This document shows positions 17,567 to 26,473 of a DNA stretch of 64,000 nt, one piece after another. The position numbers and the translations under genes are program-made. Every line of letters starts with the position of its first letter. Position 1 is the stretch's first letter. The DNA lies in the NCBI RefSeq assembly GCF_014224155.1, contig NZ_JAASUI010000001.1, positions 558,001 through 622,000 of the forward strand. Reading direction: 5' to 3'. The notes below the pieces were generated by a model. The model had not been told where the DNA came from. It made no database searches and saw only the letters and a list, made by a program, of their open reading frames with translations. This DNA comes from Listeria cossartiae subsp. cossartiae. GTDB lineage: Bacteria > Bacillota > Bacilli > Lactobacillales > Listeriaceae.

Positions 17567-18493
17567 ATGTCCATTACGAACTTATTAAATATTAAATATC
17601 CGATTATCCAAGGTGCGATGGCGCAAATTGCCAAAGCTCCACTTGTAGCCGCTGTGTCTAATGCTGGCGGTTTAGGAATTATTGCTTCTGGCGGAATGAC
17701 CGCCGATATGCTACGCGAAGAAATCCAAAAAACAAAAGCACTGACAGATAAACCATTTGGCGTCAACTTAATGCTAATGATGACCAATATTGCGGAATTA
17801 ACCGAAGTAATTATTGAAGAAAAAGTAGGAATCGTTACAACCGGAGCGGGAACACCAAAAACGTTCATGCCAATTTGGAAAGAAGCTGGAATTATCGTAA
17901 TTCCCGTTGTCCCATCCGTGATGATTGCTAAACGCATGGAAAAAATGGGCGCAGATGCAGTTATCGCAGAAGGAACGGAAGCAGGCGGACACGTTGGCGA
18001 AACAACAACGATGGCGCTTCTACCGCAAATCGTGGATGCTGTAACTATTCCAGTCATTGGCGCAGGTGGAATTGCAGATGGTCGTGGAATCGTCGCAGCG
18101 CTAGCTCTAGGTGCAAAAGGTGTCCAAATCGGCACACGCTTCCTAGCAACCGATGAATGCCCAGTACACCCAGATTTCAAAGCAGCCGTTATTAAAGCCT
18201 CCGACCGTGACACAATGGTTACCGGCCGAAAAGCAGGCGCACCAGTTCGCTCGATTAAAAACAAAATGATCAAAGAATACATTCGTTTAGAAGACGAAAA
18301 CGCCGATCGTGATACTTTAGAAGAGTTAACTTTAGGCTCTTTACGAAAAGCAGTACAAGAAGGCGACACAGACAACGGCTCCGTCATGGCCGGTCAAATC
18401 GCTGGCTTAATTACAGAAATCAAACCTTGTAAAGATGTTATTGAAGAGATGATGACAGAGGCTAAGAATGTGATTGCTGGGTTAGAATTATAA
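17567..18493 (+). CDS. fabK: Enoyl-ACP reductase II FabK (nitronate monooxygenase family)
   Basis: 308-residue FMN TIM barrel. IKYPIIQGAMAQIA, AGGLGIIASGG, KPFGVNLMLM, AGIIVIPVVPSV and ADAVIAEGTEAGGHVG follow pneumococcal FabK nearly block by block. AEGTEAGGHVG holds the catalytic His of the superfamily, and IPVIGAGGIADG and GTRF bind FMN phosphate. It reduces trans-2-enoyl-ACP in fatty-acid elongation. Listeria also has FabI elsewhere, so this may be a second reductase; a 2-nitropropane dioxygenase role is the alternative. GGAGG precedes the ATG. Monocistronic. Confidence 0.82.
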   Translation: MSITNLLNIKYPIIQGAMAQIAKAPLVAAVSNAGGLGIIASGGMTADMLREEIQKTKALTDKPFGVNLMLMMTNIAELTEVIIEEKVGIVTTGAGTPKTFMPIWKEAGIIVIPVVPSVMIAKRMEKMGADAVIAEGTEAGGHVGETTTMALLPQIVDAVTIPVIGAGGIADGRGIVAALALGAKGVQIGTRFLATDECPVHPDFKAAVIKASDRDTMVTGRKAGAPVRSIKNKMIKEYIRLEDENADRDTLEELTLGSLRKAVQEGDTDNGSVMAGQIAGLITEIKPCKDVIEEMMTEAKNVIAGLEL

Positions 18494-18497
18494 ATTA

Positions 18498-18545
18498 AAA
18501 ACAGTTATTTTCTGCTTAATAAAGTAGAGAATAACTGTTTTTTTG
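18498..18545 (+). terminator. Terminator after fabK
   Basis: The AAACAGTTATTTTCT arm is complementary to AGAGAATAACTGTTT with a short loop, followed by a T run ending at about 18545. Confidence 0.85.
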
Positions 18546-18660
18546 TAGTTGCGATGTTGTTTACAAAGGTAAAGTCAAAAAATGCACTAATTTGTTCTGT
18601 AGTTGGCTACATTTATACACAGAGGTTCACAAAACGCTCACAAAATGGAATCGTTTCTGG

Positions 18661-18669
18661 TGCTATAAT
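18661..18669 (+). promoter_or_regulatory. Extended -10 promoter
   Basis: TGCTATAAT is a perfect extended -10 element without a clear -35, 37 bases upstream of the 18706 gene. Confidence 0.5.
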
Positions 18670-18705
18670 GGAAAGGGTGGAAAACTAGACAAGAAAGGTA
18701 ATAGC

Positions 18706-19125
18706 ATGAAAAAAGATGATTATTCTAAAATGTCATGGGTATCAGCGGAGGATTTATATCTTTTATTTGAACAAGCAATCAAGGACTTTAAGCAAAGCAA
18801 ATTAAGTAAAAAAGAGTTTTTTGATATTCTTGATGAATTGACTATGAGGCAAGTAGATACCTATGAAATTTTAAAAGAACCTTTGAGAGGACAGCTCGAC
18901 AATGAGTTATGTAATTTATGGAACACAGAAAATTATGATGATGTAGATATTATTACATCATTGTTAATTAATTTAGGGTTGAAAAATACTTATAATAGAA
19001 TGAAAAAATCTATCGAAGGTACTTCAGAAATATCACCAGAAATACTTGAGGAAATACAAGATGCAATTGAAGAAGTCGGAGATAATATAGATGATCCATA
19101 TCAAGATTATATGAAGAAAATATAG
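18706..19125 (+). CDS. Hypothetical protein, immunity-like
   Basis: 139 residues, acidic and mostly helical, starting at ATG 18706 with GAAAGG seven bases upstream. The frame is open to 18592, but that stretch contains the promoter. Notable sequence: SWVSAEDLYLLFEQAIKDF at the N-terminus and an Asp/Glu-rich C-terminus. No family is recognised. Size, acidity and pairing with another small acidic gene resemble orphan immunity proteins of contact-dependent or LXG toxin loci (inference). EGD-e carries other genes here as I remember it, so this is a variable slot. Confidence 0.6.
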   Translation: MKKDDYSKMSWVSAEDLYLLFEQAIKDFKQSKLSKKEFFDILDELTMRQVDTYEILKEPLRGQLDNELCNLWNTENYDDVDIITSLLINLGLKNTYNRMKKSIEGTSEISPEILEEIQDAIEEVGDNIDDPYQDYMKKI

Positions 19126-19202
19126 AATGCGATCACAGTAGGCAAGAATGATTTCATTGTTGGCACTAATCCTGTTTCAATCAAATAAAGGAGTGTATTT
19201 TA

Positions 19203-19511
19203 ATAAAAGAATTAAGATTGTCTTTAGAGTATAAATGTTATCCTGTTTGGGTATATAACGATGCGGGGATTTTAAAGGAAAATGATTTGCCGGATGAATT
19301 GAAACAAGATGAATATTTAGATGAGAAATTAACCTGCTTACAAGATAAATATGATAAATTGTTCATAGATACTGAAATTGAATTTCGATATGAGGCTTTT
19401 AAAGATGAGAAAGAAAAGGAAAAATTTCTTCATGAGTTCATAGAAGTTCAAAAGTATTTGAAAGAAACATTAGGTAAGGAATACAATATCGTTAATAAGA
19501 TTTTAGTTTAG
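19203..19511 (+). CDS. Small acidic immunity-like protein with non-canonical start
   Basis: About 102 residues, reading KELRLSLEYKCYPVWVYND at the N-terminus. AAGGAG (19186-19191) is followed in frame only by ATT 19197 and ATA 19203. The first ordinary start, TTG 19218, lies 26 bases away and would cut into the conserved-looking beginning. ATA 19203 would be ATG after one base change, so the gene may be using a rare start or may have just lost its start. The CYPVWVYND...NDLPDEL pattern recalls small immunity proteins of polymorphic toxin systems. Family assignment uncertain. Confidence 0.5.
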   Translation: MKELRLSLEYKCYPVWVYNDAGILKENDLPDELKQDEYLDEKLTCLQDKYDKLFIDTEIEFRYEAFKDEKEKEKFLHEFIEVQKYLKETLGKEYNIVNKILV

Positions 19512-19590
19512 TAGCTGAGAGTGCTTAATATGTAGAGGTAATCAAAATCCACGGCTTATTTATAGTCTCAATAGTTATTTTTTGGTTTAT

Positions 19591-19640
19591 AAAAAATAAA
19601 AACCAGTTACCCACCAAACCCCTGGCGTAACTGGTTTTCT
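19591..19640. terminator. Bidirectional terminator
   Basis: AAACCAGTTAC (19600-19610) pairs with GTAACTGGTTT (19627-19637), flanked by A-rich and T-rich tracts, between convergent genes. Confidence 0.85.
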
Positions 19641-19645
19641 AAATC

Positions 19646-20050
19646 TCACCCAAAATTAAGCTGCCAAAACACCCCAAAACGGTCCGTCACCTGCGCATAA
19701 GTCGAACCCCAGAACGCCACTTGCAACTCCATTTCCACTTTTCCATCAGCACGTAAAGCATCATAGGCATACTTAATAGCTTCCTCAGACTCAAAATTAA
19801 TAAGAATCGTCACCCGGTTCCCGGTCGTAAAACCATCATAAGGCGCATCCGTAATATAAATAAATTCTTCACCATTTTTAGCTAAGCGGCTATGCATCAA
19901 TCGCTCACCAAAAACGGCATCACCATCAAAATTATTCATCTCTTTAAAACGCTGAACGCTAGTTATCTCAGCCTGAAACACATCCGAATAAAACGTTAGA
20001 GCATCCTGACCTTCCCCGTTAAAAACTAAATACGGAACTGCAAAAGACAT
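19646..20050 (-). CDS. VOC-superfamily protein, PhnB-like glyoxalase fold
   Basis: 134 residues covering one PhnB/3-demethylubiquinone methyltransferase-type VOC module: VPYLVFNGEGQDALTFYSDVFQAEI at the start, HSRL and EEFIYITDAP in the middle, and FWGSTYAQVTDRFGVFWQLN at the end. These are homodimeric metal-binding or ligand-binding proteins of mostly unknown substrate. AGGGGATGATG precedes the ATG. It stands alone between two terminated units. Confidence 0.85.
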   Translation of the reverse strand: MSFAVPYLVFNGEGQDALTFYSDVFQAEITSVQRFKEMNNFDGDAVFGERLMHSRLAKNGEEFIYITDAPYDGFTTGNRVTILINFESEEAIKYAYDALRADGKVEMELQVAFWGSTYAQVTDRFGVFWQLNFG

Positions 20051-20274
20051 CTCATCATCCCCTATACAATTAATAGCTTTAGTATAAGCCTAATCTGCTG
20101 CAAAGTCATCTCACAAAATAATACGAATTTGTAAACAAAAACAAAATACTTGCAAATAAATGTGATATATTATACACTTGTGATAAGAAATCGGATATAT
20201 TTAAATTAATATTTTTTTGCAACGAAATAAAGTAAGTACTTGCTTTTGGGAGTAGGTGCGTAGGAGGTAGATGT

Positions 20275-22905
20275 ATGCTTTGGGTAAAAGAGTCAATTGA
20301 GCAACTTCTCAGTAAACTACACACGAATTTAGACACAGGGTTAACGAAAGAACAAGTGAAGGAAAAACATGCAGAGTTTGGGACGAATGAATTTGAAGAG
20401 GGAAAGAAGGAATCATTGCTTCAAAAAATTGGTCACCACTTAGTTGAAATTACAACGATCGTGTTGCTTTTCGCAGCGGCGATTTCTGCTTATTTAGCGA
20501 TTACAACTGGTTATGGTTGGGCGAAGGTTGTCGTAATTTTAGGTATCGTCGTTTTGAATATGGTGCTCGGAATTTACCAGGAAAACAGCGCCGAGAAAGC
20601 ACTCGCGGCACTTCAAAGTATGAATGCGCATTTAACGACGGTTGTTCGTGATGGTGTGCGGATGCAAGTGGACGCGACAGAATTAGTGCCAGGGGATATT
20701 ATTGAAATCGTTGCAGGAGATATGATTCCAGCAGATGCACGGATTATTTCTAGCAGTAGTTTGCAAGTCGAGGAATCTGCGTTAACTGGTGAAAGTGTTC
20801 CGGTTGAAAAAGACGCAAATGCGGTTATTTCAGAAAAAGCACCAATTGGAGATCGACTGAATATGCTTTACTCGGGTTGTCTTGTAACGAATGGTCGCGC
20901 CACAGCGGTTGTTGTAGAAATTGGGATGGAAACAGAGATGGGGAAAATTGCTGGACTTTTAAACAGCACCTCAAAACTGATGACGCCTTTACAACTTCGC
21001 TTAAAAGAATTAGCAAAACGCCTTAGTATTGTAGCACTTTTAGCGGGTATTTTAATTTTTATTATTGATGTGTATGTGTACGGCGAGACAATTATTGAAA
21101 CGTTGATGATTGCGATTTCTCTAGCGGTAGCAGCAGTTCCTGAGACGTTGCCGGTTATTGTGACATTGACGCTTGCTTACGGGGTTCAAAATATGGTGCG
21201 GAAAAATACGATTATCCGCCGAATTCCAGCAGTAGAAACAATCGGAAATACTTCGGTTATTTGTTCTGATAAAACAGGGACATTAACGCAAAATAAAATG
21301 ATTATCCAACAAATTTGGGCAGCAGACCACGCACCAATTCAAGCAACAGCTAAATTTGATGATGCTGAGGAGAAAGTATTGGAAATGTTGAGCCTTTCCA
21401 GTAATGCGACGATTGATGTAACAGACGGCGAAGAAACCATCATTGGCGACCCAACCGAAAGCGCGATTATCCGTTTACTAGAAGAAAAAGGAACTACGAA
21501 AAAAGCATTAGAAGCTAAATATCCGCGCGTTTTCGAACTTCCTTTTGATTCAGATAGAAAGTTAATGACGACGATTCACCAAGTAGAAGACGGCTTTCTT
21601 TCCATTACAAAAGGTGCTTTTGACCGAATTCCCGTGAATTTTTCAGACGAGTTTTTAGCAGAAGCAGAGCGGGTGCATGACAGTTTTGCGGAGGATGCGC
21701 TTCGGGTGTTAGTTGTTGCCTATAAAAAATATCCGGAAATGCCGGCAGACTTGTCTAGTGAGGCGCTGGAGACTGATTTAACGTTTGCGGGAATGGTTGG
21801 GATGATTGATCCACCGAGACCGGAAAGTAAAGCGGCTGTGTTAGCGGCGAAAAAAGCGGGTATTAAAACTGTAATGATTACTGGTGACCACATTGTAACG
21901 GCATCAGCAATTGCAAAAGAAATTGGTATTTTAACGGATGGGGACAAAGCGATTACTGGGGCAGAGCTTGCTGAAATGTCAGAAGCGGACCTAGAGAAAA
22001 ACATTCGAGATTATGCGGTATATGCGCGAGTGAGTCCGGAAGATAAAATTCGCATTGTTAAAGCTTGGCAGAAAAATGGTGAAATTGTCACGATGACAGG
22101 TGATGGCGTGAATGATGCGCCAGCCCTAAAAGCAGCAGATGTTGGTGCGGCAATGGGAATCACTGGAACCGATGTATCTAAAAACGCTGCCGACATGGTA
22201 ATAACAGATGATAATTTTGCAACGATTGTTGATGCGGTGAAAGAAGGACGTACAGCCTATGAGAATATCCGCAAAACGATTTACTTCTTATTAAGTACCA
22301 ACTTTTCACAAATTTTCATTATGTTAATTGCGATTATTCTTGGTTGGGGTGCTCCGGTTGTAGCTGTTCAGTTGCTATTAATCAACGTGGTATCTGACGG
22401 GATTCCTGGCTTCTTCCTTAGTCGCGAAAAAGCGGACGATTCCATTATGGAGCGGAAGCCAATTCCAAAAAATGCTGGAATTTTTGCGAATGGACTTGGA
22501 AAGAAAATGGCGACACAAGCAGTTGTCTTCACGATTGTAACACTTGCAGGATTTTATATCGGGCAGTTTGTAACGATTAATCATTCGATTGGTGCAAGCT
22601 ATGAAGTAGGGATGACGATGGCGTTTGTTATTCTAGCATGGTCATCTGTCGCGCATATTTTCAACGTAAGAAGTGATAAGTCGATTTTCACCATCGGATT
22701 TTTATCCAACCGCGGCTTGTTCTTTAGCGCGATTTGTTCGATGTTGATTATTTTAGGACTTGCGATTATTCCGCCACTTGCGAACATGTTCTTCTTAGTA
22801 GAGATGAGCTTAACGCACTGGATTCTCGCATTCATCCTCTCGATGTTCCCACTCCTATTTGTAGAAATTCAAAAGCTTATTCAGCGAAAAAGAGCAAAAG
22901 CTTGA
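20275..22905 (+). CDS. P2-type cation-transporting ATPase
   Basis: 876 residues with the full P-type layout: cation ATPase N domain, two helices, actuator (LTGES), M4 motif VPETLP, phosphorylation motif DKTGT (Asp332), TGDGVNDAPALK hinge, and six C-terminal helices. Compared with SERCA, the M4 Glu and the M6 NxxSD residues are present. The M5 position equivalent to Glu771 is Gln (NFSQ), so only part of the Ca2+ sites is conserved and the ion is uncertain (Ca2+, Mn2+ or Na+). GGAGG lies seven bases before ATG 20275. The next gene follows after 14 bp. Confidence 0.88.
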   Translation: MLWVKESIEQLLSKLHTNLDTGLTKEQVKEKHAEFGTNEFEEGKKESLLQKIGHHLVEITTIVLLFAAAISAYLAITTGYGWAKVVVILGIVVLNMVLGIYQENSAEKALAALQSMNAHLTTVVRDGVRMQVDATELVPGDIIEIVAGDMIPADARIISSSSLQVEESALTGESVPVEKDANAVISEKAPIGDRLNMLYSGCLVTNGRATAVVVEIGMETEMGKIAGLLNSTSKLMTPLQLRLKELAKRLSIVALLAGILIFIIDVYVYGETIIETLMIAISLAVAAVPETLPVIVTLTLAYGVQNMVRKNTIIRRIPAVETIGNTSVICSDKTGTLTQNKMIIQQIWAADHAPIQATAKFDDAEEKVLEMLSLSSNATIDVTDGEETIIGDPTESAIIRLLEEKGTTKKALEAKYPRVFELPFDSDRKLMTTIHQVEDGFLSITKGAFDRIPVNFSDEFLAEAERVHDSFAEDALRVLVVAYKKYPEMPADLSSEALETDLTFAGMVGMIDPPRPESKAAVLAAKKAGIKTVMITGDHIVTASAIAKEIGILTDGDKAITGAELAEMSEADLEKNIRDYAVYARVSPEDKIRIVKAWQKNGEIVTMTGDGVNDAPALKAADVGAAMGITGTDVSKNAADMVITDDNFATIVDAVKEGRTAYENIRKTIYFLLSTNFSQIFIMLIAIILGWGAPVVAVQLLLINVVSDGIPGFFLSREKADDSIMERKPIPKNAGIFANGLGKKMATQAVVFTIVTLAGFYIGQFVTINHSIGASYEVGMTMAFVILAWSSVAHIFNVRSDKSIFTIGFLSNRGLFFSAICSMLIILGLAIIPPLANMFFLVEMSLTHWILAFILSMFPLLFVEIQKLIQRKRAKA

Positions 22906-22919
22906 AGGAGGGCGACTAA

Positions 22920-23768
22920 ATGAATGAGACAGAAAAAGTAGTAGCAGCTTTATTAGAACGCAATTTTGGTAAAAATATCGGCACGCGTTATCCGGGAAAT
23001 GAGGAAGCGCAAATGCGTGCCGAAGAAGTTATCGAGGAAATTGCGATTGTGATTGCACCATTAGTAGAAAAACTTGGAATCGAAAGTAAAACAGTGAAAA
23101 AGACGATTCCCTTTTTATATGAACTTCAAAAAAATCAATTTTGCGATATGAGTGCTTATCCGTATCCGCTTCTGTTAGTTAATGGGACGAGCGCGGACAC
23201 GGAAAAATATTGGCGTGATTTACCAACATACTGGACGGATGATGCGAATAAAATCGTGCTTCCGTATGTGTTGGACCATATTAAAAATAATAAAGTTCGT
23301 CAAAAATTACTCGCTTTCCACGCATGGCTGTTAGGCGAAGTAGTAGAAATGAACGAAGAACTTGGTGCCGCTTTTCGCGTGAAATTAGTGTTTGAGTCGG
23401 ATATGCGGATTCGTTTGCGAATTTATGAAGTAGAACAAATTGCAATCGAAGTGCATTTCTTGGACAATCACGATACAGAACAACAACATTTAGGCTATGA
23501 TGTGAGTTTGGATACGGAGCTGGTAGATAATGCGAGACTGCTCTTGCGCCAAGGGATTTTAACAGAAAATCTCGGTTTAGAAGCGTTGAAAGCTTATATT
23601 CACTCTGTTTTACCAATTGCCCATAGCGTAAAAACATTAGAAAATTTGACCGAAGAAGAAGCGAAAAAACTCACCAAATTACTCACTAAAGAAGAACCAA
23701 AAATCATGGAAGATACAGATTTATCAAGTAAAGCAGTAGATTTCTTGCAAACAGTAGCACAAAATTAA
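22920..23768 (+). CDS. Conserved hypothetical protein downstream of the ATPase
   Basis: 282 residues, soluble, with GAAGGAGGG before the ATG. It contains several paired aromatic motifs (MSAYPYPLLLVNG, YWRDLPTYWTDDANKIVLPYVLDHI) and a mixed beta region (IRLRIYEVEQIAIEVHFLDNH). No family is recognised. It is 14 bp behind the P-type ATPase with no terminator between them, so the two are co-transcribed; it may serve the pump, but nothing in the sequence proves it. Confidence 0.75.
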   Translation: MNETEKVVAALLERNFGKNIGTRYPGNEEAQMRAEEVIEEIAIVIAPLVEKLGIESKTVKKTIPFLYELQKNQFCDMSAYPYPLLLVNGTSADTEKYWRDLPTYWTDDANKIVLPYVLDHIKNNKVRQKLLAFHAWLLGEVVEMNEELGAAFRVKLVFESDMRIRLRIYEVEQIAIEVHFLDNHDTEQQHLGYDVSLDTELVDNARLLLRQGILTENLGLEALKAYIHSVLPIAHSVKTLENLTEEEAKKLTKLLTKEEPKIMEDTDLSSKAVDFLQTVAQN

Positions 23769-23771
23769 GAA

Positions 23772-23816
23772 TAAAATGCTATTTGGAGGAAATGGATCCT
23801 AAATAGCATTTTATTT
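23772..23816 (+). terminator. Terminator of the ATPase unit
   Basis: TAAAATGCTATT (23772-23783) pairs with AATAGCATTTTA (23802-23813), then TTTTT. Confidence 0.85.
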
Positions 23817-23879
23817 TTGCAAGAGTGATGGAAAGAATAGTAAAATGATACAATGAAAAGAGAAATGAGGATGTAAAAA

Positions 23880-24437
23880 TTGATTCGACAAGCCAAAAAA
23901 TCAGATGCGCCGAAAATTGCGCCACTTTTACTAGTAATATGGAAAGATATGGAATTGCCCATTTTAGAAGTAGAAACGGAAGAAGCGATTACGAATGCGC
24001 TAATTGAAGCGATTCAGACCGAGGACTATCGTTATAGTTACAGACATCTGCACGTGTTTGAACAAGACGGCGATATTGCGGGTGTTTTAGCGGGGTATCC
24101 TGGGGAAATCGAGTCAGAAATCGACCAACCTTGGAATGCAATCGCGAAAAAACACGGCATTACTTACGAGGAACCAATTTTTGCGGATAAAGAAACGTTT
24201 CCGGGCGAATGGTATTTAGATTCGATTGTTACAAACGAAAAATACCGCGGACACGGTGTTGGAACGGCTTTGCTTGCTAAACTAACAGAAATTGCCGCAG
24301 AGGATGGCGAAAAAGTAGTTGGGTTAAATTGTGACAAAGGAAATCCACATGCCAAACGTTTATATGAGCGCCTAGGATTTCATGTGACCGGGGAAATTAC
24401 CCTTAGCGGCCACGAATACGAACATATGCAAAAATAA
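23880..24437 (+). CDS. GNAT-family N-acetyltransferase
   Basis: 185 residues beginning at TTG 23880 (MIRQAKKSDAPKI), with GAGG nine bases upstream. The GNAT acetyl-CoA site is visible as VTNEKYRGHGVGTALLAKL (motif RGHGVG), followed by NPHAKRLYERLGF, the classic C-terminal GNAT signature. Substrate unknown. It is followed after 16 bp by a lipoprotein gene, probably in one operon. Confidence 0.88.
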   Translation: MIRQAKKSDAPKIAPLLLVIWKDMELPILEVETEEAITNALIEAIQTEDYRYSYRHLHVFEQDGDIAGVLAGYPGEIESEIDQPWNAIAKKHGITYEEPIFADKETFPGEWYLDSIVTNEKYRGHGVGTALLAKLTEIAAEDGEKVVGLNCDKGNPHAKRLYERLGFHVTGEITLSGHEYEHMQK

Positions 24438-24453
24438 GAAATGAGGCAAGCCG

Positions 24454-25116
24454 ATGAAAAAGATAATTTTCACAGTGATACTTAGTTTGGTTTTAGTTCT
24501 TGCAGGGTGCGCCGATGTGACCAATACAGTAAAAGTTGATAAAAAGGGCGAGGCGACTATTTCCTTTGATGTCGATATTTCAACTGTGGCGGGAATTTTC
24601 GCGTCAAGCTATTCCGATGAAATGGTAGCAAAACTGCAAGAAGCCGGCTTTACAGTCGATAAAAAATCAAACACGAGCTATCATATCGAAAAGAAACTAG
24701 ATAAGAATGACACGATGAACAGCGATATGAAACCAGAAGACTTTGGTGTGAAAATTACGAATACAAAAAGTTTCTTCACGCAAAAAATCAAAGTAGATGC
24801 GGATATCGATATCGAAAAAATTTGGAAAAAAGAAGTGGCGGATGTCGCTTTTCCGAAAGATATTTTAAGCCAAGTCAATTATACGTTTGTTTTGGATTTA
24901 CCGATTTCAACGATTGGTGATAACAATGCCAAAAGTGTTGATGGCGGGAAGCTGACTTGGGATGTTCCACTTGATAAGAAATCAGAACTGTATTTTGAGG
25001 TCACTGTACCAAATGTGAAAAATATTGCGATTGTTGGTGGGATTTTACTTGTAGCAATCATTGGTTTGCTTATTTATCTTATTAGAAGACACCGCAAAAA
25101 GAAAAAACAACTATAA
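24454..25116 (+). CDS. DUF3153-like membrane-anchored lipoprotein
   Basis: 220 residues. The signal peptide ends in the lipobox LAGC (Cys at about 19), so the N-terminus should be lipid-anchored. An extracellular beta-rich domain opens TNTVKVDKKGEATISFDVDIS. A second membrane helix (about 187-209) and a basic tail RRHRKKKKQ close the protein, placing its C-terminus in the cytosol. This lipoprotein-plus-C-terminal-helix design fits DUF3153/YqgA-like proteins. Function unknown. Its transcript ends in the hairpin shared with the MerR gene. Confidence 0.8.
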   Translation: MKKIIFTVILSLVLVLAGCADVTNTVKVDKKGEATISFDVDISTVAGIFASSYSDEMVAKLQEAGFTVDKKSNTSYHIEKKLDKNDTMNSDMKPEDFGVKITNTKSFFTQKIKVDADIDIEKIWKKEVADVAFPKDILSQVNYTFVLDLPISTIGDNNAKSVDGGKLTWDVPLDKKSELYFEVTVPNVKNIAIVGGILLVAIIGLLIYLIRRHRKKKKQL

Positions 25117-25160
25117 AAAAAGTGTGGATCAGTTAGCTAAGCTGGTCCACACTTTTATTT
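25114..25160. terminator. Bidirectional terminator overlapping the MerR gene end
   Basis: AAAGTGTGGATCAG (25119-25132) pairs with CTGGTCCACACTTT (25142-25155), including G-U pairs. One arm encodes the last codons of the MerR gene. Confidence 0.8.
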
Positions 25161-25522
25161 ACTTCTTGTTCTAATTCTTCATAGCAAGCTAATTTTTTCT
25201 CGATTTTTTGAAACGCGCGGTCGAGTTCCGCTTGTCGACGATACATATCTGCTTGATGTTCTTTGAGGACAGCGATGCGTTCAGGGACAGTTTCATCACC
25301 GCATTTAGTTAGTTCGACAATTTCTTTTTGTTTCGCAAGTGGCATACCAGTGACGCGCAAACACGTAAGTAATTCCAGCCAGTGCAAAGCATCGTTATCA
25401 AAAATCCGGTTATTATTTTTATCACGCGCCAGAAAAGGAATCAAACCTTCCCGTTCATAGTAGCGAATCGTATGGGCACTCAAACCCGTATGCGCGGAAG
25501 CTTCTTTGATTGTTTGTTGCAC
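25133..25522 (-). CDS. MerR-family regulator, AdhR-like
   Basis: 129 residues: MerR winged helix at residues 4-72 (TIKEASAHTGLSAHTIRYYEREGLI) and a C-terminal coiled-coil dimerisation helix. Cys54, in LLTCLRVTG, lies near where I recall the thiol sensor Cys52 of B. subtilis AdhR, which detects aldehydes. The start is GTG 25522 with AGAGGTGAT upstream; the frame extension to 25555 lacks a ribosome site. It is divergent from an aldo-keto reductase whose promoter has the overlong spacer that MerR proteins untwist. Confidence 0.85.
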   Translation of the reverse strand: MQQTIKEASAHTGLSAHTIRYYEREGLIPFLARDKNNNRIFDNDALHWLELLTCLRVTGMPLAKQKEIVELTKCGDETVPERIAVLKEHQADMYRRQAELDRAFQKIEKKLACYEELEQEVNKSVDQLS

Positions 25523-25579
25523 TAAAATCACCTCTTTTTTTCTTAATAATAGCACCTCGAAAATCGAAAAGCCAAATGT

Positions 25580-25610
25580 TTGCCTTTGAGTATACTCTAA
25601 GGTGTATAGT
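25580..25610 (+). promoter_or_regulatory. MerR-controlled promoter with 19-bp spacer
   Basis: TTGCCT (25580-25585), exactly 19 bases, TATAGT (25605-25610). An almost perfect 20-bp palindrome (25583-25602, halves CCTTTGAGTA and TACTCTAAGG) fills the spacer. This is the standard MerR activator geometry, upstream of the aldo-keto reductase gene. Confidence 0.85.
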
Positions 25611-25642
25611 AAACGTGTTATTACTTTTAGGAGGCGGATAAA

Positions 25643-26467
25643 TTGAACTTAAAAGATACAGTAAAACTTGCAAATGGTGTAGAAATGCCCCGTTTAGGAT
25701 TTGGCGTATGGAAAGTGCAAGACGGTGACGAAGCAGTAAACTCTGTTAAATGGGCAATCGAAGCTGGATACATTAGCATTGATACAGCTGCTGCTTACAA
25801 AAATGAAGAAGGCGTTGGTCAAGCCATCAAAGAGTCTGGCATCGCAAGAGAAGACTTATTCGTAACAACGAAACTGTGGAATGCAGAGCAAGGTTACGAA
25901 TCCACTTTGGCAGCTTTTGATGAAAGTTTGCGTAAATTAGAGCTTGATTATGTCGATTTATATTTGATTCACTGGCCAGTTAAAGGCAAATTCAAAGACA
26001 CTTGGCGCGCTTTTGAAAAATTATATAAAGACAAACGCGTTCGCGCAATCGGCGTATGTAACTTCCACGAACATCACCTAAAAGAATTAATGGAAGACGC
26101 GGAAATTGCTCCAATGGTAAATCAAATCGAATTACATCCGCAACTAACACAAGAACCATTACGCAAATTCTGTGCAGACAATAATATCGTTGTAGAAGCT
26201 TGGTCGCCGCTCGGTAACGGTAAACTGCTTTCTAATCCAGAAATCAAAGCCATTGCAGATACACACGGTAAATCAGTTGCACAAGTTATTCTTCGCTGGG
26301 ACTTACAAATCGGCGTAGTTACTATTCCAAAATCAGTCCACCAAGAACGTATTATCCAAAATGCCGATATTTTCGACTTCGAATTAACTGAAGAAGAAGT
26401 GGCAAAAATCAGCAGCTTGAACAAAGATGAAAGAACTGGCCCAGATCCAGACAACTTTAATTTCTAA
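25643..26467 (+). CDS. Aldo-keto reductase (AKR5/YvgN-like)
   Basis: 274 residues, TIM-barrel [13 protein letters not shown] at the start, [14 protein letters not shown] holding the catalytic Asp and Tyr, the VTTKLWN lysine, YLIHWP with the catalytic His, and a C-terminal [18 protein letters not shown]-binding segment. It resembles B. subtilis YvgN/YtbE methylglyoxal and aldehyde reductases. The start is TTG 25643, with AGGAGG seven bases upstream. It should be induced by the divergent MerR protein in response to reactive aldehydes (inference from the promoter). Confidence 0.9.
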   Translation: MNLKDTVKLANGVEMPRLGFGVWKVQDGDEAVNSVKWAIEAGYISIDTAAAYKNEEGVGQAIKESGIAREDLFVTTKLWNAEQGYESTLAAFDESLRKLELDYVDLYLIHWPVKGKFKDTWRAFEKLYKDKRVRAIGVCNFHEHHLKELMEDAEIAPMVNQIELHPQLTQEPLRKFCADNNIVVEAWSPLGNGKLLSNPEIKAIADTHGKSVAQVILRWDLQIGVVTIPKSVHQERIIQNADIFDFELTEEEVAKISSLNKDERTGPDPDNFNF

Positions 26468-26473
26468 TATAAA

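Noticed and set aside
19218..19220. TTG 19218 as the start of the second immunity-like gene
   Set aside because: It is 26 bases from AAGGAG and would remove the in-frame KELRLSLEY beginning; ATA/ATT sites fit the ribosome site better.
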